Assembly (NCBI RefSeq): GCF_027587375.1
Contig: NZ_JAMXIC010000005.1
Coordinates: 1-64,000 of the forward strand
Length of the DNA stretch: 64,000 nt
Origin: Arthrobacter sp. B2a2-09
Lineage (GTDB): Bacteria; Actinomycetota; Actinomycetes; Actinomycetales; Micrococcaceae
Direction: 5' to 3'
In this document: piece by piece, positions 1 through 8,348 of the stretch
Numbering within the stretch: position 1 is the first letter of the stretch
Layout of the letters: the number at the start of each line of letters is the position of its first letter
Translations under genes and position numbers: made by a program
Notes under the pieces: generated by a model
Databases searched by the model: none
What the model was told of the DNA's origin: nothing
The model's input: the letters and a program-made list of their open reading frames with translations, nothing else

Positions 1-236
1 GAGCCGCCGATCAGGAAGGTCGCTTCCTTGTCTTCCCAGCACTCGAAGATGTTCGGGCAGCCGGCTTCCTCGCAGACGGTGTGCAGGCCTTCCTTTTTCA
101 CGAGGTTCTTCAGGCCCACGAATTCCGGGCCCATCTGGACCTTGGCCTTGATCCACTCGGGCTTGCGTTCGACCGGGACGGCTTTGTTGCGCTGTTCAAC
201 GCGCAGCAGCTTACGGCCTTCAGGTGCCAGGGTCAC
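1..236 (-). CDS. lipA: Lipoyl synthase, N-terminal part (cut by window edge)
   Basis: Radical SAM enzyme that inserts two sulfurs into octanoyl groups on E2 and GCV-H proteins. Only the first 78 or so residues are present; the gene runs off the left edge. The visible part carries the N-terminal cluster motif [12 protein letters not shown] (spacing C-x4-C-x5-C), which binds the auxiliary 4Fe-4S cluster that is the sulfur donor, so the family call is firm. Start is GTG at 236-234, inside a GTGA overlap with the lipB stop (235-233), so lipB and lipA are translationally coupled. Upstream partner lipB supplies the octanoylated substrate. Confidence 0.95.
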   Translation of the reverse strand, partial: MTLAPEGRKLLRVEQRNKAVPVERKPEWIKAKVQMGPEFVGLKNLVKKEGLHTVCEEAGCPNIFECWEDKEATFLIGG

Positions 237-901
237 TGGAGTGCTCCTTCGGGGCTGGATACGAGTGCTTCTTCGTGCTTGCGGAACTCTTCAATGAAGC
301 GCTCGGCAATGTCGGCCGGGTTGATGGTCCTGCCGGTCTCGATGGACATGGTGGTGACGCTGGCGTCGGTGATGCCGCACGCGATGATCTGTGCGTAGGG
401 AGCGAGGTCATTGCTGCAGTTGATGGCGACGCCGTGCATGGTGACGCCGTCCAGGACGCGGATGCCGATCGCGGCGATTTTGCGGTCCGGACCCTTGTCA
501 TCGGCGAGGACCCAGACTCCTGCCCGGCCTTTGACCCGTGTGGCCTTGATCCCGTAGTCCTCCATGATCGCGATCATGACGGCTTCGAGGCGCTCGACGT
601 AGTCACGGATCCCGGCGCGGTTCTTCAGCTTGAGGATGGGGTAGGCGATGAGCTGACCCGGCCCGTGCCAGGTCAATTTGCCGCCACGATCCACGGGAAC
701 AACGGGCGTGCCGTCAAACGGGCGCTCGTGGTCTTCGGTGAGCTTGCCTGCTGTATAGACCGCGGCATGCTCAAGGAGCAAAACGGTACTGGGTTTCTCG
801 CCGGCAACAACCTTGTTGTGGAGTTCGCGCTGGATATCCCAGCCCTGCATGTAGTCAACGAAATCCGGGGCAAGACCCAGCTGTGAGAACTCAAGAGTCA
901 T
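233..901 (-). CDS. lipB: Octanoyltransferase LipB
   Basis: Transfers octanoyl from octanoyl-ACP to lipoyl domains, the first step of lipoate synthesis. The 222-residue product starts MTLEFSQLG and has the family signature [17 protein letters not shown], a conserved lysine in KIAAIGIR and the catalytic cysteine in IIACGITD. The reading frame stays open a further 48 codons upstream to 1045, but that extension is arginine-rich and unlike the family, and the usual LipB length is 210-230. A TAAGCT -10 element at 914-909 lies seven bases before the ATG at 901, so the transcript is probably leaderless, which also supports this start. Overlaps lipA by four bases. Confidence 0.95.
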   Translation of the reverse strand: MTLEFSQLGLAPDFVDYMQGWDIQRELHNKVVAGEKPSTVLLLEHAAVYTAGKLTEDHERPFDGTPVVPVDRGGKLTWHGPGQLIAYPILKLKNRAGIRDYVERLEAVMIAIMEDYGIKATRVKGRAGVWVLADDKGPDRKIAAIGIRVLDGVTMHGVAINCSNDLAPYAQIIACGITDASVTTMSIETGRTINPADIAERFIEEFRKHEEALVSSPEGALQ

Positions 902-908
902 GGGGACA

Positions 909-914
909 AGCTTA
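909..914 (-). promoter_or_regulatory. -10 element of lipB (leaderless candidate)
   Basis: TAAGCT on the minus strand (914 to 909), followed by seven bases and the lipB ATG at 901. The expected transcription start falls on or one base before the ATG. No Shine-Dalgarno sequence is present. Confidence 0.5.
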
Positions 915-1043
915 GACCCCGCTGGACGCAGGCCATGATTTTGTGGCCAAGCTCTCAGTCGTACTCGGCTGCTTGCGAGCCTCCGGGCCCTGGCCTGTGG
1001 ATAACTTCTGCGGCAATCCGCGATTTCCGGTATTTGTTGAGGC

Positions 1044-2717
1044 ATGGAGACTTTTTCGCCCGGCGAGGGTGGTCAGGGCCACGATGAAGCCATGCCCTTC
1101 CAGGGGATTGAACCTTCCGAGCCTGTGATCCCGGGCTTTGTTCCGGTCCGTGAGCTGGGCCGCGGCGGGAGCGCCACGGTGTGGCTCGCTACGGAGCGGC
1201 GGTCGGGGAACCACTTCGCCGTGAAGTGCCTCGGCCGAAAACCGGAGAGGATGGAGCCAGGCGAGGCCAAGTCTTCCATGCTCCGTGAGGTGCGGCTTCT
1301 GTCCAGGCTGGACCACGAACACCTCGTCAAGGTCCGTGGCGTCGTTGAGTTGGCAGGGTCCTTCGACGGCGGCTTGGGCGTGGTCATGGATTACGCCCCC
1401 GGGGGATCGCTTGGGCAGTTGGTGTCCAGCAGGGGGCGTCTTGGCGTGGGTGAGACGGTGACTATCCTGACGCCCCTGGCGCAGGCCTTGGCCTATCTGC
1501 ATCGCCAGGGCATGACACATTCCGATGTTTCGCCCGGGAATGTGCTCTTCACCGCCCAAGGGAAGCCGCTCCTCTCGGACATGGGCGTTTCCCGCGTGGT
1601 GGGCGACGCTTCGGGGGTCCCGGACTCCGGCACTCCCGGATTCGTCGATCCCGGTCCGATTGTCCGGGGCGCCGCAGAACTCCAGCCGCAGCGCGATACC
1701 TACGCCCTCGCCGCCCTTGGCTGGTATTGCCTCACCGGTTCAGCTCCGGACATTGCGGCCCGCAGGCCGCCTCTGACATTGCTGGTGCCCGCGGTCCCTA
1801 CCGCTCTGGCCGTTGCCATCGAGGCCGGGCTTCATCCCGATGGGCAACGGCGGCCTTCCGCGGCCGAATTGGGTGTTGCCGTCTACAGGAGCGCAGCGCC
1901 GGAAGCCGTGGACCTTTCCGTTTCGGTGCATGCGACGGTGGTTCCGGAACTGATGACCCGGCGTCGGGCTTCTGATCCCCGCTCAAAGCGCGCCCGCATC
2001 GCGGCGCTTTTCAGTCGCCTCCGCCCGTCGGGGGTGGGACACAGGCACCGGCGTGCGGTTGCGCCGGTTTCCGCACGACGGCGGGCGGCGTCCTTTGTGC
2101 TCGCCCTCGGGATAGTTGTGGGCGCCGGATCAGTAACCGCAGTGTTTTGGGGTGGCACAGTGTGGTGGGCCGGCGATCGTGGACCGGGAGCCGGGCCGCA
2201 GGCGTCTGGCCCGCCGTCGACGACTGGCCAGGAAGAGCGAAGCGCGAACGAGCCAGGCATGCCGGTGAATACTCAACAGGGAACCGTCCTCGACGAAGTT
2301 CCTGCGTCGGTGCTAGCCCAGATCCGATCCCAAAACCCCGGGGAAGCCGTCAGGGGACTATCGGCGATCCGGGACACGGCGCTACGTTCAGGCAGGTTCG
2401 AGTTACTAGACCACGTCAATGTGCAGGGCTCGGCCGCTGCTTCCTCGGATGGAAAAGTCAGGGACGCATTGACCCACGCCGGCTTGGTTCTCGCGGGCTT
2501 TTCCACCAGCTTGATTAGCGTGAGCGTGGAGGGCACTCCCGGCCCGGACCGTGCAACCGTTGCTGTCACGCTGGCGACCTCGGCCTATGCAGAACGGGAC
2601 GCCTCGGGGAAGGTTGTCCGTGCGCAACCCCAGGGCGAACCACAGGAACTCAGGGTGGTTCTCCTGCGTGGCGAGGACGCGTGGAGGATCACGGAGATCC
2701 TGGCAAAGCAGGCTTGA
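1044..2717 (+). CDS. Membrane-anchored Ser/Thr protein kinase
   Basis: Hanks-type kinase of 557 residues. Kinase domain spans about residues 30-285: glycine loop GRGGSATV (39-46), ATP lysine in HFAVK (K61), catalytic loop HSDVSPGN (D161, N166) and metal-binding DMG (D179). Both signature motifs depart from consensus: HRD is HSD and DFG is DMG, so it is a non-RD kinase, but the essential K, D, N and D remain. An arginine-rich juxtamembrane stretch precedes one transmembrane helix (about 348-370), then an extracellular domain of about 185 residues that has no PASTA repeats and that I do not recognise. ATG at 1092 is an alternative start. The gene converges on the epimerase gene with only 14 bases between stops. 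Substrate unknown. Confidence 0.88.
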   Translation: METFSPGEGGQGHDEAMPFQGIEPSEPVIPGFVPVRELGRGGSATVWLATERRSGNHFAVKCLGRKPERMEPGEAKSSMLREVRLLSRLDHEHLVKVRGVVELAGSFDGGLGVVMDYAPGGSLGQLVSSRGRLGVGETVTILTPLAQALAYLHRQGMTHSDVSPGNVLFTAQGKPLLSDMGVSRVVGDASGVPDSGTPGFVDPGPIVRGAAELQPQRDTYALAALGWYCLTGSAPDIAARRPPLTLLVPAVPTALAVAIEAGLHPDGQRRPSAAELGVAVYRSAAPEAVDLSVSVHATVVPELMTRRRASDPRSKRARIAALFSRLRPSGVGHRHRRAVAPVSARRRAASFVLALGIVVGAGSVTAVFWGGTVWWAGDRGPGAGPQASGPPSTTGQEERSANEPGMPVNTQQGTVLDEVPASVLAQIRSQNPGEAVRGLSAIRDTALRSGRFELLDHVNVQGSAAASSDGKVRDALTHAGLVLAGFSTSLISVSVEGTPGPDRATVAVTLATSAYAERDASGKVVRAQPQGEPQELRVVLLRGEDAWRITEILAKQA

Positions 2718-2731
2718 GCAGGCTCAGGCAA

Positions 2732-3631
2732 TCACTTGCCGCCGCTTGCCACCCATCGGGCGGCGTCCGCCAGAGCGGGGTGCTGCCAGGCAAAGCCTGA
2801 GTCCATCAGCCTCGCCGGTTCCATGCGCTGGTTGGCAAGGACAAGTTCCTCTGCCAGATGGCTACCGAGGGCGAGGCGCAGGGCGGGGGCAGGTACGCGT
2901 AGGAACGCCGGCCGGTGCAGGGCTGCCGCTAGTTGCGCAACGATGGCGTTGACATCGGCGCTTTCCGGGGCACACACGTTGACGGGACCTTCAAGCGAGG
3001 AATTAATCAGGTGTTCGAATGCTGAAACTTCATCCACCAGGGAAATCCACGGCCAATATTGCCGGCCGTTTCCTAGCGGTCCGCCCACGCCCATTTTCAA
3101 CAACGGAAGGAGCGGCCCCAACGCTCCGCCATCAGGGCTGAGGACCACACCGGTACGCGGGGTCACCACTCGTACGCCGGCAGGTGCCGTGTGGGCGGCG
3201 GCCTCCCAATCGACGCATAGAGTGGCCAGCATGCCTTTGCCTGGCCCCGCGTCCTCACGGAGCAGGCCGGTACGGGACGAGCCGTAGTAACCCGACGCCG
3301 ACTGGCTCAGAAACGTTCCGGGCGGAGTTCCCAGCCGTGCCATGGCAGCCGTGAGCGTTTTTGTTGTACGCAAGCGTGAGTCGATGATGTCCCGCACCCG
3401 TGCTTTGGTCCAGCGGCGCTCCCCGATGCCTGCCCCGGAGAGGTTGACCACGGCGTCTACGCCGTCGAGTACCGACTCATCCAGCTGCCCCGCGGCAGGA
3501 TCCCAATATGCCTCGCCGGCTCCTGCGGGCGGACGGCGAACCAACCGGACGACGTCGTGCCCACTGCCGAGGAGACGCGCGGAGAGCGCGGTTCCGATGA
3601 ATCCTGAAGCACCCGAAATCACGATTCGCAT
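2732..3631 (-). CDS. TIGR01777 family NAD(P)-binding epimerase
   Basis: Short-chain dehydrogenase/epimerase-like protein of 299 residues, the family that includes human SDR39U1 and E. coli YfcH. The N-terminal Rossmann motif GASGFIG (7-13) is intact; the C-terminal part matches the DUF1731 region (ends with SGFAWQHPALADAARWV). Biochemical role is not established. Actinobacteria keep this gene beside lipB, lipA and the E2 gene (the same neighbours occur around Rv2215-Rv2218 in Mycobacterium), which suggests a link to lipoate or 2-oxoacid dehydrogenase function; that link is inference. Start is ATG at 3631 with GAGG immediately upstream. Confidence 0.9.
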   Translation of the reverse strand: MRIVISGASGFIGTALSARLLGSGHDVVRLVRRPPAGAGEAYWDPAAGQLDESVLDGVDAVVNLSGAGIGERRWTKARVRDIIDSRLRTTKTLTAAMARLGTPPGTFLSQSASGYYGSSRTGLLREDAGPGKGMLATLCVDWEAAAHTAPAGVRVVTPRTGVVLSPDGGALGPLLPLLKMGVGGPLGNGRQYWPWISLVDEVSAFEHLINSSLEGPVNVCAPESADVNAIVAQLAAALHRPAFLRVPAPALRLALGSHLAEELVLANQRMEPARLMDSGFAWQHPALADAARWVASGGK

Positions 3632-3702
3632 GCCTCATCACATCATGGCAAGCGTCACTTCGGCATTACGGCAGGCCTCAAAGGGCTCGCTTCTCCTTTG
3701 AC

Positions 3703-3708
3703 TATGAT
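3703..3708 (+). promoter_or_regulatory. -10 element of tricorn protease gene (leaderless candidate)
   Basis: TATGAT followed by exactly six bases and the ATG at 3715. No ribosome binding site is visible between them, so the start codon is probably at the 5' end of the mRNA. Confidence 0.55.
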
Positions 3709-3714
3709 CGAACA

Positions 3715-6700
3715 ATGACCTCCTCCAGCTACCTCCGTTTCCCGCATGTACACGGTGATTTGATCACTTTCGTGGCCGAAGACGACATTTGGATTGCGCC
3801 CGTGGCCGGAGGCCGCGCCTGGCGGATTTCCGCCCAGCAGCTCCCTGCACGCAATCCCCGCTTCACCCCGGACGGCAAGCGGCTCGTCTGGACGACGATC
3901 GTCGGGCCCGCTCCCGAGGTGGTGACAGCAGAGGTCGACGGCGGCGGGTACCGGCAGTTGAGCTACTTCGGCCACAGCACCACCCGGGTCAAGGGATTCA
4001 CCTCCTCAGGCGACGTTGTAGTCACCACGGCTTTCGAACAGGCTGAAGGGCGGCACACGCATGCCTACGCCTTGCCGCTGGACGGTGGCCCCGCCGTCGA
4101 GCTTCCCTTCGGCCCGGTCGAATCGCTGGCGTTCGGCCCGGAAGTGGGGGACGAGCGTCCCGTGGTCCTCGCCAGCGTGCTCTCCCGCGAGCCTGCCTGG
4201 TGGAAGCGGTACCGCGGCGGTACCGCTGGAAAACTGTGGATCGACGCCGACGGGAACGGCGAGTTCGCGCGCTTGGTTCCCAAGCTCGACGGAAACCTCG
4301 CTGACCCGCTGTGGGTAGGTGGACGAATCGCCTTCCTCTCGGACCACGAGGGCTACGGAAATCTCTACTCGGTGCAGCCGGACGGTTCGGATCTGCGCCG
4401 GCACACCGATCACGAGGACTTCTACGTCCGGCACGCTGCGAGCGACGGCAAGCGGGTCATCTTCGAATCGGCAGGCGAGTTGTGGATCCTGCCGACGCTC
4501 GAGACCGACGCCGAGGTGGTACGGCTGGACATCAGCCTGGGCTCGGCATCCCAGTCGCGCCGGCCCGCACCCCTCAAAGTTGCCGCCCACTTGGGCGAAG
4601 TCTTCCCCAACGCGGCCGGTTCAGCCAGCGCGGTGGAGTCCCATGGAACCATCCACTGGCTGCGCCACAAAGACGGACCGTCCCGGGTGGTCGAAGCGAC
4701 TCCCGGCGTGCGGGCAAGGCTTCCCCGGCCCCTCATTGACGGTCGCATTGCCTATGTAGCGGACCACGACGGCGTCGATTCCCTGTACATCAAAAGGATT
4801 GCCCCGCGTTTTTCCCGGCCAGCCGTCGAAGCGCCAGTCCAAGACGCCGTACCGGCGCCACGCGAATCTGAAGAGTCCGGGGCCGAGCAACTGCCCCGCC
4901 CCGTCTCGGCATCAGCCATTGCGGGACAGCCCGTGACGTCCGGGGTTCGGCTGCCGCACGCGGAATCCGCTCCGGCTTCCGCGGACACTGAGACTGTCCT
5001 GGCTAGCGCCGCGGGCGGCGGAGCGGAAGAGTCACGGAGCGATTTCCTGAGGATCGATTTCCCAAGGGCGGCCCGTCCAAGCGCCCTCGAAGCCAGTCCC
5101 GATAGCCGATGGCTTGCCGTGGGTACTGCGTTCGGGGACGTCTACCTGGCCGATACGGCCAACGGCACCTTGTCGCTGCTTGTCAGCGTGGGGGACGGCA
5201 GCATTGACGGCCTCGCGTGGTCGCCGGACTCGCAATGGCTCGCATGGTCCGAGCCTGTGACGTCCTTCGGCTCGCGGAGCAAGTTGCGCATGGTCAACGC
5301 CACCAACCCGGAAGACATTGTGGATGTCACCGACGGCCGCTTCTGCGACGAATCGCCCGCCTTTACTCCCGACGGCAAATTCCTGGCGTTCCTCTCGAAC
5401 CGCAGCTTTGATCCGGTCTACGACGGCCATGCCTTTGATTTGTCTTTCCCCAGCCCCATCAAGCCCTACCTCATCGCACTCGCTGCAGCCACTCCATCTC
5501 CTTTCGGCCCGGTAGTGGATCTGCTGGACGAGGATGAAGCGAACGCCCTACCCGCAGGGACGGACGGCGCGAAGGACGGCACGGGGGATGCTGCTGGGAC
5601 GACCGCCACGGTCCGTGTGGACCGTGAGGGACTCCCGTTGCGTGTCATAGGCGTCCCGGTGCCACAGGGCAACTACTCGGCGCTTTCGGCCTCCAGCGGC
5701 GCACTGCTGTGGCTCGATACCCCGCTCTCAGGCGTTACGGGAGATGGCCGTGGCACGGTGCAGGACAAGGCACCCGCTCCGGCACTGGTCCGTTACGAGC
5801 TTTCGAAGCAGAAGCAGGTCACACTCGCCTCCGCGGTTGAGCGCTACCGCCTGTCCGGAGACGGCAAGAAACTGGTCTTCGTCAACGACAAGCAGGTTAT
5901 CGCCGTACCGTCTGACGCCAAGGCTGAAGAAGAATCCGGCGAGCTTGTCAAGGTTGAGCTGAACCGGATCCGGGTGGTCGTGGATCCGTTGGCTGTGTGG
6001 GGACAGGCATTCGACGAAGCATGGCGGCTGCAGCGGGACTTCTTCTGGACCGAAGACATGGCCGGACAAGACTGGGACTCGGTCCACGGACGGTACCGTC
6101 CCGTCGTCGAACGCCTGGGCTCGCACGACGACTTGGTGGACCTTCTGTGGGAACTGCACGGTGAGCTCGGCACGTCCCACGCTTACGTGCGTCCGGCGGC
6201 GGTGGGCGAACCCGGGAGCAACGGACAGGGTAGGCTCGGTGCCGACCTCAAGCTTATGGAGGCTGGTTGGGAGATCACGCGCATCCTCGCCGGAGACTCT
6301 TCCGACCCCCTGGCCAACTCGCCGCTGACGCGGCCAGGAGCCGACGCGAAGGTGGGCGACGTTGTCCTGGCGATCGACGGCGTCGGGCTCTCCGCAGACC
6401 GAACTCCGGCCAAACAACTGGTGGGCGCCGCGGGCCGGACGGTGGAACTCACGCTCTTGAATGGCGGCGGGCACGGCGAGGCGGCAGGCCAGCAGCGGCG
6501 GATTGCCGTGGTTCCGGTGAAGGATGAGGAACGCCTGCGGTACCAGGAATGGGTGCACGCCAACAGGCGCACCGTACGCGAGGCCTCGGACGGAAAGTTC
6601 GGCTATCTGCATGTCCCAGACATGATGGCCAACGGCTGGGCGCAGCTTCACCGGGATCTCGACACGGAGACCGCGCTGGACGGGTTGATTGTTGACGTAC

Positions 6701-7233
6701 GGCGCAACCGTGGCGGCCACACCTCGCAGCTCGTGGCTGAACTGATCGGCCGCAAGGTCACCGGCTGGAGCATGCCCCGCGGCGAGAAGCCGCGTACTTA
6801 CCCGCATCACGCCCCGCGCGGCCCGGTCATTATCCTCACCGACGAATTCGCCGGGTCCGACGGCGACATCATCACGCAGGTGTCCAAACTCCGCGGCATC
6901 GGCCCGGTCATCGGCACCCGGACCTGGGGCGGCGTCGTGGGCATCGACAACCGATTCTCCCTGGCTGACGGCACTGGCGTGACCCAGCCGCGCTATGCCA
7001 CGTGGTTCTCCGGCGGGATCGGCTGGAGCGTGGAGAACTTCGGGGTTGAGCCTGACATCGAAGTGGTGTTCCCGCCCCACGCTTATGCGGCCGGCACCGA
7101 TCCCCAGTTGGAGTACGGGATCGGCGCGCTCAAGGAAATGGTCCAGGAGCTACCCACGGACCGGCCACCGCTGCGCGAAGGCTACCGCAAGGTCCGCCCG
7201 GCTGCGTTGCCCGCGAGGCCGCAAAAGGGCTAG
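3715..7233 (+). CDS. Tricorn protease homologue (S41 family)
   Basis: Large cytosolic peptidase that trims peptides released by the proteasome; actinobacteria of this group carry proteasomes. Length is 1172 residues against about 1070 for Thermoplasma tricorn. Order: six-bladed then seven-bladed beta-propeller, C1 helical region, PDZ domain (about 855-960), and the S41 catalytic half. The tetrad can be traced: GTSHAY gives S821 and H822, FAGSDGD gives nucleophile S1048, and the glutamate is probably in VENFG near 1107 (inference from alignment by eye). The extra length is mostly a Pro/Ala/Ser/Glu-rich linker of about 85 residues near 360-445, between the two propellers. A strong two-way terminator follows. 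Confidence 0.93.
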   Translation: MTSSSYLRFPHVHGDLITFVAEDDIWIAPVAGGRAWRISAQQLPARNPRFTPDGKRLVWTTIVGPAPEVVTAEVDGGGYRQLSYFGHSTTRVKGFTSSGDVVVTTAFEQAEGRHTHAYALPLDGGPAVELPFGPVESLAFGPEVGDERPVVLASVLSREPAWWKRYRGGTAGKLWIDADGNGEFARLVPKLDGNLADPLWVGGRIAFLSDHEGYGNLYSVQPDGSDLRRHTDHEDFYVRHAASDGKRVIFESAGELWILPTLETDAEVVRLDISLGSASQSRRPAPLKVAAHLGEVFPNAAGSASAVESHGTIHWLRHKDGPSRVVEATPGVRARLPRPLIDGRIAYVADHDGVDSLYIKRIAPRFSRPAVEAPVQDAVPAPRESEESGAEQLPRPVSASAIAGQPVTSGVRLPHAESAPASADTETVLASAAGGGAEESRSDFLRIDFPRAARPSALEASPDSRWLAVGTAFGDVYLADTANGTLSLLVSVGDGSIDGLAWSPDSQWLAWSEPVTSFGSRSKLRMVNATNPEDIVDVTDGRFCDESPAFTPDGKFLAFLSNRSFDPVYDGHAFDLSFPSPIKPYLIALAAATPSPFGPVVDLLDEDEANALPAGTDGAKDGTGDAAGTTATVRVDREGLPLRVIGVPVPQGNYSALSASSGALLWLDTPLSGVTGDGRGTVQDKAPAPALVRYELSKQKQVTLASAVERYRLSGDGKKLVFVNDKQVIAVPSDAKAEEESGELVKVELNRIRVVVDPLAVWGQAFDEAWRLQRDFFWTEDMAGQDWDSVHGRYRPVVERLGSHDDLVDLLWELHGELGTSHAYVRPAAVGEPGSNGQGRLGADLKLMEAGWEITRILAGDSSDPLANSPLTRPGADAKVGDVVLAIDGVGLSADRTPAKQLVGAAGRTVELTLLNGGGHGEAAGQQRRIAVVPVKDEERLRYQEWVHANRRTVREASDGKFGYLHVPDMMANGWAQLHRDLDTETALDGLIVDVRRNRGGHTSQLVAELIGRKVTGWSMPRGEKPRTYPHHAPRGPVIILTDEFAGSDGDIITQVSKLRGIGPVIGTRTWGGVVGIDNRFSLADGTGVTQPRYATWFSGGIGWSVENFGVEPDIEVVFPPHAYAAGTDPQLEYGIGALKEMVQELPTDRPPLREGYRKVRPAALPARPQKG

Positions 7234-7245
7234 CTGGAGGTCCAC

Positions 7246-7295
7246 AAAAACGAAGTCCCCGCCCTTCCGGAAGGAAAGGCGGGGACTCGCTTTTT
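7246..7295. terminator. Bidirectional Rho-independent terminator
   Basis: Nine-base-pair stem GTCCCCGCC (7255-7263) with GGCGGGGAC (7278-7286). The loop itself contains the palindrome CCTTCCGGAAGG. TTTTT at 7291-7295 serves the tricorn gene; AAAAA at 7246-7250 gives a U tract for the osmC gene on the other strand. Confidence 0.88.
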
Positions 7296-7319
7296 GGACA
7301 GGTTTCGGACGTGTTGCCG

Positions 7320-7748
7320 CTAGGAAGCGAGCGTGGCATCCAGCGTGATCGGGGTTGCCCGGAGTGCCTGGGAAACCGGGCAGTTGACCTTGGCGTCTTC
7401 GGCGAGGCGCTGGAATTCTTCTTCGGAGACGCCGGGGATGCGTGCGCTCACGGTCAGGTGGATGCCCGTGATGCCTTCGCCTGGCTGGAAGGTGACGTCG
7501 GCCTTCGTGTTGACCTCTTCAGGCGTGAAGCCTGCGCCTGCCACACCGTTGCTGAAGGCCATCGAAAAGCATGCCGAGTGTGCGGCGGCAATCAGTTCTT
7601 CGGGGCTGGTCTTGCCTTCTGCGGACTCTGCGCGGGCCTTCCAGGTGACGTTGAAGGTTCCGAGTCCGGAGCTGTCCAGGGTGGTGTTGCCGGCGCCTTC
7701 GATCAGGTTGCCGTTCCATACGGTGTGTGCGGTGCGTGTTGTTGCCAT
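7320..7748 (-). CDS. OsmC family peroxiredoxin
   Basis: Thiol-dependent organic hydroperoxide reductase of 142 residues. Both redox cysteines are present: one in AHSACFSMAFS and one in KVNCPVSQAL, in the usual OsmC/Ohr spacing; sequence resembles the OsmC branch more than Ohr. Start is ATG at 7748 because AGGAG lies five bases upstream; a GTG two codons earlier would sit on the ribosome binding site. Transcribed alone and separated from the tricorn gene by the shared terminator. Likely expressed under oxidative or osmotic stress, as is known for the family; no operator is obvious. Confidence 0.92.
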   Translation of the reverse strand: MATTRTAHTVWNGNLIEGAGNTTLDSSGLGTFNVTWKARAESAEGKTSPEELIAAAHSACFSMAFSNGVAGAGFTPEEVNTKADVTFQPGEGITGIHLTVSARIPGVSEEEFQRLAEDAKVNCPVSQALRATPITLDATLAS

Positions 7749-7870
7749 GTCCACTCCTCAGCGTCGTTGCGATTGGCACCCGGATGCCGGATGCCGCCGG
7801 GTTCAATCCTAGGGATTCGACGACGGCGGCGCACCGCTTGTCCGCTCTCAGAGGATTGTGACCGCCGGGA

Positions 7871-8224
7871 TCACTGCCAGATCGTGGCTATGGCGATATT
7901 GATCAATGCCAGGCCGCCGACGCCGTGGGCCAGGCCGGTAGAGACCGGTTCGCCCTTCTTGACCTTGCGCGAGCCGATGACGGCAAGAACTGCGACTGCG
8001 AGGCCAATGGCGAACTTGATGCCGAGCTTGAAGTAGTTGGGGTTGGCGTCGGGCAGCATGGGCAGGATGCCCATCATCGCAATACCGGTGATCAGCTGGA
8101 CGAATGCGCCGTCCCGCTGGCGCGGGTGGACAGTCGGCTGCTTCAGGGTGGCGATCCAGTAGCCCACGATCATGGCTGCGCCGACGATGTGCAAGAACAG
8201 CAGGACGTTGAAGAGGATAGTCAT
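7871..8224 (-). CDS. Small four-helix integral membrane protein
   Basis: A 117-residue protein of unknown function with four predicted membrane segments (about 3-24, 42-58, 67-84, 97-115) joined by short basic loops (KQPTVHPRQRDG; GSRKVKKGE). No catalytic or metal motif is visible. Similar short proteins are annotated only as integral membrane proteins in Micrococcales. TAAGCT at 8236-8231 sits six bases before the ATG, so translation is probably leaderless, which fixes the start. It lies between osmC and the E2 gene but has its own promoter. Confidence 0.8.
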   Translation of the reverse strand: MTILFNVLLFLHIVGAAMIVGYWIATLKQPTVHPRQRDGAFVQLITGIAMMGILPMLPDANPNYFKLGIKFAIGLAVAVLAVIGSRKVKKGEPVSTGLAHGVGGLALINIAIATIWQ

Positions 8225-8230
8225 GGCTCC

Positions 8231-8236
8231 AGCTTA
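8231..8236 (-). promoter_or_regulatory. -10 element of small membrane protein gene (leaderless candidate)
   Basis: TAAGCT on the minus strand (8236 to 8231), six bases (GGAGCC), then ATG at 8224. GGAG could act as a ribosome site only if transcription began further upstream. Confidence 0.5.
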
Positions 8237-8288
8237 GCCAGAATCTTCTACGAGCCGTAGCAAAGCCACGGGGCAATATCCGGGCATG

Positions 8289-8332
8289 AAAAACGGGAAG
8301 GTCCCGACGGTTTCCCGTCGGGACCTTCCCGT
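8289..8332 (-). terminator. Terminator of the lpdA-sucB transcript
   Basis: Perfect 18-bp stem (8293-8310 with 8315-8332) and a four-base loop (TTTC). On the minus strand the stem ends in TTTTT (8293-8289). It sits 16 bases after the E2 stop codon. Confidence 0.92.
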
Positions 8333-8348
8333 CACGCGATTACTGGAA

